From Chara braunii (taxonomy: Eukaryota; Streptophyta; Charophyceae; Charales; Characeae), in the NCBI GenBank assembly GCA_003427395.1, contig BFEA01000282.1, positions 1,138,360 to 1,162,588 of the forward strand: 24,229 bases of DNA, given 5' to 3'. The stretch's first letter is position 1. Each line of letters starts with the position of its first letter. The position numbers and the translations under genes were made by a program. The notes under the pieces were generated by a model, which saw only the letters and a program-made list of their open reading frames with translations, was not told the DNA's origin and did no database searches. Below are positions 17,721-24,229 of the stretch, piece after piece.

Positions 17721-17721
17721 A

Positions 17722-18257
17722 CTCTTCAGAGAAGCAACCGAAGTCCTTGAAAGAACACAAGAACAACAAGCCAACAGGACTAACAAACACATACGTGACG
17801 TGTCATTTAAAGTAGGGGACAAAGTCTGGCTTTCCGCCAAACGCTTTGAACCCGAACACGGCTTGTCCAAGAAACTCTCGAACAAGTGGCTCGGACCCTT
17901 CCTCATCCTTGAACAAACCTCCCGTGTCAACTACAAACTCCAACTCCCCCCTGACATGAGTCGTGTCCACCCTGTCTTCCACGTAGAATACCTAAAAGAA
18001 TACCATGAATCCCCACCCCAATTCGCTGACCGCCCATATCCTAGACCAATCATGTTACCCACAGGCCCTGAATTCGTCGTCGAAGCCATCATAGGGCGTA
18101 GAACTACTCAGGTATCTGACCACCCTGAACCAATCACAGAATACAAAGTTAATGGACAGGATACCCTGACGAAGAATCCACATGGGAACCTCTTGCTAAC
18201 CTTAAGAATGCTATGAAACTTGTTCGCGCCCATGATCGTGCTCACCCTATATCCTAG
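17722..18257 (+). pseudogene. pol: pol, integrase C-terminal region and chromodomain
   Basis: Reads FKVGDKVWLSAKRF and LSNKWLGPFLILEQ (the GPY/F-type module), then RVHPVFHVEYLKEYH, then FVVEAIIGRR and EYKV, the first strands of a chromodomain. A one-base loss near 18151 hides the rest: from 18153 a second frame reads WTGYPDEESTWEP and LANLKNAM, ending at TAG 18255-18257. The chromodomain is thought to guide chromovirus insertion to marked chromatin (established). The unshifted frame ends at 18216 with unrelated residues. Confidence 0.82.
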
Positions 18258-18952
18258 ATACATAATATAACTCAAACCCTAAACCCTTGCATAAACCCCG
18301 CCTTGACCCCGCCAAAACCCAGCATTCCTGCCCTACACGCACCCCTGCCCGCAGCAAAGCCCTTGCCGCTTGACCTCCCTCTGTCTGATCCGCTCTTGCC
18401 TTCGTCTCGCCCCCTTCTCCCATCTGTCCTCCACCACATCCTTGTGTCTCTTGTCCAAGTTCCCTATGTGGCCCCTGCTCGTCGCCGACGATAATGGATC
18501 TAATGGCAAGCGCACGAGGACGATGGCATGCTGCAACTCTGTACGAGGAGATAAGGCAGCTGGTTGGCCACCATGCTGTTCCCTTTGGCCGGCACCTTGG
18601 ACTCGCAGACTTCTGGAGCAGCACCTCTGACAGGGACATCAAGATCAGTCTGCGACCTGCTATCCGGATCAGACCTCAGCACCAGATCTGAGTACCGGAC
18701 TCATCCTGCTACTGGGACATTCAAGTTGAAGCTCTCTCCGTCCACATCACAGACCTGTTGAAGACTGCTTTCTCACCGACACTTCTGCGACACCTTTCAA
18801 GACCTGTTCTCAAGACATCTACATGGACTGCTACACAACTTTCAACCTGTACCACTAAATCCCCGACCCTCAGCAACCCGGCCCCGTACATCGCAAGCCA
18901 AATTCCCTTTTTTTTTTTAGGACCACATAACCTGTTTTGCCTTGAACCTCCT
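18258..18952 (+). other. Non-coding 3' region of the chromovirus
   Basis: C-rich at first, with short AACCCTAAACCC-like words near 18275-18290, then mixed sequence with many CAGACCTG-like words (about 18610-18830) and a T run at about 18908-18918. ORFs of 60-130 codons overlap on both strands and have no recognisable domain. I see no gene. Confidence 0.5.
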
Positions 18953-19279
18953 AGTTCATCAGTAGAATTACCTTGTTTCCCCGTTGTTTCCAACCCCTGA
19001 GTTCATCAGTAGGATTACCTTGTTCCCTGTGCTTTCCAGCCCCCTTAGCACATCAGTAGAACTACCCTGATTCCTGCAAAACCCCTTAGCTCATTGGTAG
19101 GATTACCCTGTCCCCTGTGCTTCCCAGCCCCCTTAGCACATCAATAGAACTACCCTGATTCTTGCAAAACCCCTTAGCTCGTTGGTAGGATTACCCTTTT
19201 CCCCGTGCTTCCCAGCCCCCTTAGCACATCAGTAGAAATACCCTGCAAAACCCCTTAGCACATCAGTAGAAATACCCTG
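18953..19279 (+). repeat. Tandem array, eight copies of a 23-bp core at 34-48 bp spacing
   Basis: The core resembles TAGCACATCAGTAGAACTACC. Copies begin near 18953, 19000, 19047, 19088, 19135, 19176, 19223 and 19257. In the middle, two variants alternate (CACATC..GAAC and CTCATT..GGAT), giving a higher-order period of about 88-90 bp. Spacers hold CCCTGTGCTTCCCAGCCCCC-like words. It lies between pol and the polypurine tract. Confidence 0.85.
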
Positions 19280-19430
19280 CATAACCCTGTTCCCTCTTAC
19301 TCCCCGACCCAGGCCACCCACATTATACCCCTCTTCCTTTTGGCATGTTTGACCAGTGATCGACCCCGTCCCGTCCTTCACAAACTTCAACATTGTTTCA
19401 TGGCTTTTGGCAGCCGAGACGTTGGCTTCT
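19280..19430 (+). other. Non-coding stretch between tandem array and polypurine tract
   Basis: C/T-rich, no recognisable coding or repeat structure. It is too short for a confident call. Confidence 0.4.
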
Positions 19431-19442
19431 AGAGGGAGGGGA
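19431..19442 (+). other. Polypurine tract of the chromovirus
   Basis: AGAGGGAGGGGA, three bases before TGTTACGG. A purine run just before a TGTTACG-type LTR start is the plus-strand primer layout of Ty3/gypsy elements. Confidence 0.7.
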
Positions 19443-19445
19443 TAG

Positions 19446-20030
19446 TGTTACGGACTCAGCTAGGGCTCGATCCCTGGTCCGCGGGGTTCCACCCGCCAGC
19501 CTGCTATTTTATTTTTTATTTTTTTATTTATTGCTCTTCGGTTTCTGACTGTTGGCGCCCTCTGCAGTTGGCGCTCGTTTTCAAATCACTCCTTTGGCAC
19601 TTTCGGATTTCGACACTTGGCACCATCCTACATTCCGGCGCCCACACTCAGACTTTCGATTCTCAGTTCAGTCCTGAGGCAATGGCACTTCTGCCCTCTG
19701 GACCGAACTTGAGTCCAGTACTTAAGACCGGACTCAAGCCCAGTACGGGCATTCAGTCTTCGGCCTCCGTGCTTGTGATTTAGTGTGACTTGCCACGACT
19801 CTGTGTTCGGAATCCAAGATTGCAACTTTGCGACTTCGGGACTTTGCCATGTCGTGTCTGCGCCATTGTGTTGAGTCGAGTCCGTGTCTGAGTCGAGTGT
19901 GTGCTCTCACTCTCTCTCCCTCAGCCTCGCCACTCTGTCTCTGCCTCGTCACAAGTATCGTTTATTCCCATTGCTGCTTGATAACTCCCCGGCTGGCTGG
20001 TATCCCCAGTGCCTGTTGGTGTGAGATTCA
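19446..20030 (+). repeat. Probable 3' LTR of the chromovirus, right end uncertain
   Basis: Starts TGTTACGGACTCAG after the polypurine tract. Non-coding, with a T/A run at 19504-19532 and TGTGTCTG/GAGTCGAGT-like words near 19870-19900. The end is placed at a CA before the TGACGTGG cluster only as a guess. No matching 5' LTR is in the window, so the length cannot be confirmed. ORFs of 65-112 codons here are not supported. Confidence 0.5.
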
Positions 20031-20031
20031 C

Positions 20032-20256
20032 TGACGTGGCACCAGGGAAGAGACTAGCGAGAGAGTGCTGACGTGGAAGGGGAGGAGTGAAGGCAACTAC
20101 CTGCTTACGTGGACATTCCTTCGGCACTGACGCTGGTAGTGGCTTGCTGACGTGGCAGGGTTGATAGTGTTATCGGACTTCCCTCCTTCAGAGGTATGTC
20201 TTGCTGACATTGCACACTGCACACTGAGCTGGCAGCGCACGTCGATGCTGACGTGG
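20032..20256 (+). promoter_or_regulatory. Cluster of TGACGTGG motifs
   Basis: TGACGTGG occurs at 20032-20039, 20069-20076, 20148-20155 and 20249-20256, and TTACGTGG at 20105-20112. Spacing is 37, 36, 43 and 101 bp. ACGT-core words of this kind are plant bZIP binding sites (C/G-box type, established). The surrounding GCTGACGTGGCA is also shared, so it may be a degraded tandem repeat. No gene is nearby other than the retroelements. Confidence 0.45.
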
Positions 20257-20297
20257 CACCTTCCTAAAGAAACAGTGTGGTACATAGCCAATCCATT

Positions 20298-20436
20298 GAC
20301 AGTCCTCTCATTGTGCGGTGTCGTTTGCGCTCAACCTTGGGAGTCGACATTCTTCCTGGGGAGCATGCTTGTGGGAGAGGGCGTTGCCATCTGAAGGGCC
20401 CTGGACGAAGACCTGGGTCACGGTCACCATGCCAAC
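20298..20436 (+). repeat. Fragment of family A leader
   Basis: Aligns with 7608-7745 and with the reverse of 2745-2887. It shares AGTCCTCTCA, GCTCAACCTTG, GAAGGGCCCTGGACGAAG and GGGTCACGGTCACCATGCCA. It is joined on the right to repeat Y, not to a family A gag. Confidence 0.8.
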
Positions 20437-20569
20437 TGAAACCGTATTCACCTGTTAGCAGTAGCGAGTGCAGATCCCTGGGCTCGATCCCTAGTCCTTA
20501 CCCTACTTGTGTGCACTACCTGTGTCGACCCCGAGAGTTGAACCCGTGACCTGTGTATTTGTAACAGTT
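20437..20569. repeat. Repeat Y, copy 2
   Basis: Aligns with 5436-5567, from TGAAAC(C/G)G to TTTGTAACAGTT. It contains GGGCTCGATCCC at 20480-20491. A different neighbour lies on each side than at copy 1, so Y is a mobile or reused unit. It directly precedes the third gag. Confidence 0.6.
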
Positions 20570-20597
20570 GTGAGAACAACATGGTTGCTTATTCGAA

Positions 20598-21541
20598 AGT
20601 CACCCCCCTTCCTCAATTCTTTAGACTCCTCCGTGAGCGATTCGTTGATCTTAGGAGAGGCGTCAAGACCTCAGATAAATTGCAAACAATCCACTCACGA
20701 CAGTGAAGGAGTGCGTGAGCACTCAAGGCAGTTATGGACGACTTGGCAGTCGTCCCAGACCACGGGGTCACTGAGGCCGAACTGGTCCAATTATTTTATC
20801 TTGCCATGCCAGAGCCCTTACGAGGGCACTTCTTCGACAAGAGTCAGCAGCCCACCATGACGTATGATGCGCTGAGTAGAGAGGTGGTGCTGTATGAAGC
20901 AAAGTCCATGTCAGTGTCCACTTTCTGGCACAAGGACTTAGATAAAGGGAACAAGTGGAAGGGTCGGACCATCTCGGGCCAAGTTAGGGCAAAGCATCAT
21001 TTGATCCTCACTTTAGACGAGGGTGGTACCGACGAGGTCCTCTACAGTCAGATTGAGTGGGGGCTAGATGAGGAGGATGATAGTGTCGTGGGCCAGGTGA
21101 GGACCTACGTTGTTGTCGCGGCCGGAAGGAGGCCAGGGCCAGAGCGGCCAGGCCTTTGGTGGCCAAGGGCAGGGCGCACAGGGGGTTGGCAGCCAAAGGA
21201 ACCGCCAAGAGGGAGTTAGGTGTCAAGGTCCCCCGCCAAATCGCTCACGTTTTAGTCGGTCACCCCAGAGAAGAGGTGGAAGATCACCTCAAAGGAGAGA
21301 AGGATGGCACCCAGGCTTGCCACAGGGTAGACCATGGGAAGATTTGGGCCTGGACCAGCGCGTATGGCAGCAACGTGTGGACCAGGGTCAGTGCATATAT
21401 TGTGGTGACCCGACCCACATTATTACATATTGTCTGCCCCAGGGTCAAAAGTCAGCCGCCGGTAGGGGTTGCAACTGCCCCTACAACAAGGCCATGTGGG
21501 GAAGCGAGCGTGCGCCAACAGGGAACTCCCACACCACATGA
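20598..21541 (+). pseudogene. gag: gag of the third element, broken
   Basis: The first frame (from about 20617) reads FFRLLRERFVDLRRG then KTSDKLQTIHSRQ and meets TGA at 20704-20706 and 20716-20718. A neighbouring frame there holds GVREHS. The reading returns to the first frame at MDDLAVVPDHG and continues through LFYLAMPEPLRGHFFDK to about 21135. A shift then leads to a Gly/Gln/Arg-rich tail (SRFSRSPQRRGGRSPQRR) and a CCHC knuckle CIYCGDPTHIITYC, with the stop at 21539-21541. The N-terminal part is missing at the Y junction. No G GGA AAC heptamer is present at the gag end, unlike family A. Confidence 0.8.
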
Positions 21542-22270
21542 GCCTACGACAGAGGTTGCAGGCCAGTGCCTAGTTAGCTGTCCAGAGACTGCCTGTGTTA
21601 GCGTCTCTTTAGGCACTTCCCTCACAGGCGTGGCATAAGAATTGAAGGAACGGATGTCGGTCTGGGCCAAAATGAAGAAGGAAAGTAAAGGACAACTACT
21701 ATTAGTAGATGTAGAAGTTTTTAGAAGTAGAGTAGGAACCCTTATAGACTCAGGGGCTATGCGCAATTATATTAGCCGTAGGGCGCTGAAAAAGCTAAGG
21801 CTAGGATTAGAAGTCCAGAAGTTAACAGACCCCATAGTCAGTGTCCTCGCAGACAACCGCACGATGCATGTTGAGGACTACGTAGAGGGAGTCCAGGCGT
21901 ATTTTCGCCTAGAGAAAGATGGGAAAGTGGAAAAAGTTCTCCATTCCCTGGCTCTCCTCGTACAGGACGACCTCCCTTTTGACAGTCTTACGTATGGACT
22001 AGGGAGAGGCAGCAGGGGCCACACTCCACCTGAGAGAGCATGGGTGTAAGCTCCCTAGCCCTTGAGGCGAGGTTAAGACGGCCCGTCTGTTTCATGCGTC
22101 AAGAGTAGTCAACTCCTTGGCACATTGTTGTCTCAGTGCTCCTTCATTCGAGCGGTTAGCTAAGAAGGAGCAGTTAGAGGAACAGGTCTTTGTAGCATAT
22201 GTGAGACTTGTCACTGAGCCTAAGGAAGAGAAGCCAGTAGACCCAACTATTGCCAGGCTGTGTAGCAGAG
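21510..22270 (+). pseudogene. pol: pol, protease region of the third element
   Basis: The pol frame is +1 to gag and meets a TAA at 21639-21641, then runs 21642-22049. Catalytic motif TLIDSGAMRNYIS is intact, followed by LADNRTMHVEDYVEG and a DDLPFD start of the C-terminal hairpin. A shift near 21990 moves to a frame with MD(stop)GEAAGATLHLREHG (TAG at 22000-22002, where TGG for Trp is usual) and LLCLSAPSFERLAKKEQ-like linker sequence to about 22265. Another shift, with a short loss, enters RT. Confidence 0.78.
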
Positions 22271-22976
22271 CCGTCGACAGGAGCAGTACCGCGGCCGATT
22301 GAGCACCGGATAGAGATAGAGCCTGGCAGTAGAACTCCTAAGGGAGCGGTCTACAGGATGTCCCCAAGGGAGTTAGAGGAGTTTTGCAAGCAGTTGGATG
22401 AGCTCCTCGAAAAGGGTTGGATTAGGCCCAGTTCGTCTCCTTTTGGAGCACCAGTGTTATTTGTCCCCAAAAAGGAGGCAGAGTTGCGTATGTGTATAGA
22501 TTACAGGGATCTGAATTTTATCACAGTAAAGAATGCTGAGCCGCTGCCCAGGATAGACGATCTCTTAGATCGAGTGAAGGCCTGCAGATACTTTTCGAAG
22601 ATAGATTTAAAGTCCGGATATCATCAGATAGGTTCATCCTGATGACCAGTACAAGACTGCCTTCCGAACTAGATATGGGCATTATGAGTTCATACTGATG
22701 CCCTTTGGACTGACCAATGCGCCAGGCACATTTCAGCGCTACATGAATGATGTGTTTAGGCCTTGGTTAGATAGATTCGTCGTAGTTTATTTAGACGATA
22801 TCCTAGTTTTCAGTAGGACCCTCCAAGAGCATCAAGGTCATTTGAGGCAGGTCTTGGAGAAGCTGAGAGAGGCTAACTTCAAGATCGATGCGAAGAAGTG
22901 CGAGTGGGCCAAGACACAAGTTTTTTACTTGGGCTACGTGTTAGACGGAGACAGGATTAAACCTGAAGACAGTTAG
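22250..22976 (+). pseudogene. pol: pol, reverse transcriptase of the third element
   Basis: The first frame reads [65 protein letters not shown] and [14 protein letters not shown] two-base loss near 22631 shifts the frame, and the next frame reads [30 protein letters not shown], the catalytic [11 protein letters not shown], and FYLGYVLDGDRIKPEDS, then TAG at 22974-22976. The same frame continues after the stop into RNase H. Catalytic residues are intact; the breaks make it non-functional. It served here as the length guide for the gapped RT of copy 2. Confidence 0.88.
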
Positions 22977-23964
22977 ATAGCGGCGATTAGAGATTGGCCG
23001 ACGCCCCACACACTGATAGAATTGCGGTCGTTCCTAGGTCTAGCTAACTATTATAGGAAGTTCGTAAGGAACTTCTCTACTATCGTCGCTCCCCTTCGCA
23101 GGTTGCTAAGGAAAGAAGCAATCTGGACATGGGACAAAAACTGCACGTCCGCGCTTAAGAAATTAAAGCGCACGTTGATAGAGTGTTATGTCCTCAAGGT
23201 AGCAGATCCGTCCTTGCCATTTGTCGTCACCACGGACGCGAGTCATTATGGTATAGGCGCCGTGTTGCAGCAGGACGACTGCAATGGCTATAGACCCGTA
23301 GAGTTCATGTCAGCGAGGATGCCCTCAGAGAAGGTAGCTACCTCGACTTACGAGAGAGAACTCTACGCTCTCAGGCAGGCCTTAGAGCACTGGAAGCATT
23401 ACCTGCTTGGGAGGCACTTCAAAGTATATTCAGACCACGAGACTCTTAGGTGGCTGAAGACGCAGGCCAAGATGACACCTAAGTTGATTAGGTGGGCCGC
23501 TGAGATAAACCAGTATGACTTTGAGCTCAAACTGGTCAAAGGCAAGTATAACGTAGTTGCGGATGCTCTAAGTAGGAGATCAGACTACTTTGGAGCTATA
23601 GTCCGCTATCTGGATATAGGGACAGACCTGCAAGAGAAAGTTGGACAGGTGTATGTGCAGGACCCTATTTATGGTGACCTTCTCAAGAAAGTTAAGGAGG
23701 CCCCAGAGTCTGAACCGCATTACCGCACTACAGAGGAATTACTGTTCGAGAAGACTGACGTAGTAGACCGTCTGTGCGTTCCTAACAGTGAGGAGATCCG
23801 TAGTTTGGTCCTAGGGGAATCCCACGACACAGAGGGACATTTCGGTTGGCAAATGACTCTAGCCAATCTGATGCATGCGTACACTTGGCCAGGAATGAAA
23901 GTTGACTGCATAGAGTATGTTCGCAGTTGCAAAGTCTGTCAGAGGAATAAGACAACTACGCTTG
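22977..23964 (+). pseudogene. pol: pol, RNase H and integrase N-terminus of the third element, truncated
   Basis: Reads IRDWPTPHTLIELRSFLGL and NYYRKFVRNFS (connection), then RNase H: VVTTDASHYGIGAVLQQ (Asp), STYERELYALRQALEHW (Glu), FKVYSDHETLRWL (Asp) and VVADALSRR. Then the integrase zinc-binding region: GESHDTEGHFGWQMT (His pair) and VRSCKVCQRNK (Cys pair), all four ligands present. The frame ends at TGA 23979-23981, but the last residues come from the Z-type LTR that starts at 23965. The DDE core is absent. Confidence 0.88.
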
Positions 23965-24229
23965 TGAAATCACACTTCTGATTATTCAACTTGTCATGTA
24001 TGCAAACAGCGAAACAGCAACTGGCGACATGCGCCCACACAATACTCAAGATATCGTAACCAGATATGAGTTCTCTTCAACTGGCTATGGCGACTGGGCG
24101 CCCACACAACTCACTGTTCGCACTCTGGATCACCCTGGATGTCCCACACGCAACACTCAGTATCATACTTCACACACCACACATGCTAGGCTACAGCTAT
24201 GGCAGCGCTAGCTGCCACTACCTATCGCT
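23965..24229 (-). repeat. Z-type LTR, second copy, minus strand, running off the right edge
   Basis: The reverse complement aligns with 5966-6238 through shared blocks (GGGCGCATGTCGCCAGT, AGTCGCCATAGCCA, GCGTGTGGGA). Its CA end is at 23965, exactly where the third element's pol loses similarity to the family. It is therefore an insertion or rearrangement edge. The ORF at 23996-24211 is inside this LTR and is not called. Confidence 0.7.

Larger units (their letters stand above)
12679..19445 (+). mobile_element. Chromovirus (Ty3/gypsy with chromodomain), internal region, decayed
   Basis: Domain order is gag, protease, RT, RNase H, integrase, chromodomain, which defines a chromovirus (established). 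The coding strand is strongly C-rich, unlike family A. There are five in-frame stops, several frameshifts, a 55-bp tandem duplication and changed catalytic residues. A 1.2-kb non-coding 3' region with a tandem array ends at a polypurine tract. The right end is set just before TGTTACGG at 19446. The left end is uncertain; no 5' LTR is seen. Confidence 0.85.
20598..23964 (+). mobile_element. Third Ty3/gypsy element, internal region, decayed and cut at both ends
   Basis: Order: gag, protease, RT, RNase H, start of integrase. RT is close to that of family A ([12 protein letters not shown]), but gag differs, so this is a separate lineage. The left end abuts repeat Y with no LTR or PBS. The right end is cut after the integrase zinc-binding region by a minus-strand Z-type LTR at 23965. 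It carries several frameshifts and at least three stops. Confidence 0.85.

Noticed and set aside
18953-19279. CRISPR array
   Set aside because: Repeat and spacer lengths vary, spacers are similar to each other, and the context is a eukaryotic retroelement.
20500-20569. tRNA gene on the minus strand suggested by GGGTTCAACTC
   Set aside because: Only a T-arm-like stem; no acceptor, D arm or anticodon arm can be formed around it.
21510-21641. A -1 frameshift site in the third element like that of family A
   Set aside because: No X XXY YYZ heptamer in gag phase, and pol lies in the +1 frame with a TAA near its start.

Overview
The window shows no cellular gene that I can support. It is a nest of Ty3/gypsy-type LTR retrotransposons, several broken, plus one small TIR element and AT-rich repeats. 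Primer-binding sites like plant initiator-Met tRNA, a chromodomain-bearing chromovirus, stop codons made by C-to-T change in CG/CHG context, and assembly gaps fit a streptophyte (plant or charophyte alga) draft genome. A charophyte such as Chara is my guess from the style of these gag-pol proteins; it is not proven here.

Layout. (1) 1-4395, minus strand: 'family A' copy 1, reading leftwards from a 5' LTR (about 3293-4395) through PBS, a long leader and a broken gag into the first codons of pol, which leave the window. (2) 4396-6279: an AT-rich repeat ('X') holding a 499-bp MITE-like element with an 8-bp target duplication (4754-5268), then a 132-bp repeat 'Y' and an LTR-like block 'Z' (to 6238) with a TATA box. 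(3) 6280-12169, plus strand: family A copy 2, with 5' LTR, PBS, 1.4-kb leader, an intact 661-aa gag, a protease/RT pol that crosses an N gap, then a deletion joining RT to the last 109 bp of the 3' LTR. Its two flanks rejoin into one X repeat. (4) 12170-12678: the rest of X and an AT-rich stretch. (5) 12679 to about 19445, plus strand: a chromovirus with intact gag, a pol carrying stops and frameshifts (protease, RT, RNase H, integrase, chromodomain), a 3' region with an eight-copy tandem array, a polypurine tract, and a probable 3' LTR from 19446. (6) 20032-20569: five (T/G)ACGTGG-type motifs, a fragment of family A leader, and a second copy of Y. (7) About 20600-23964, plus strand: a third, decayed gag-pol, cut in integrase by a minus-strand copy of block Z running to the window end.

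How the parts relate. In family A, gag and pol lie in different frames. In both copies the gag end carries a G GGA AAC heptamer in the gag reading phase, followed after 10-11 nt by a potential hairpin, with pol open in the -1 frame. This is the most notable functional hypothesis in the window: a programmed -1 frameshift for Gag-Pol in a plant-lineage Ty3/gypsy family. The chromovirus looks silenced and decayed: its five in-frame stops can all be explained by C-to-T change at CG or CHG sites, and a 55-bp tandem duplication breaks its protease.
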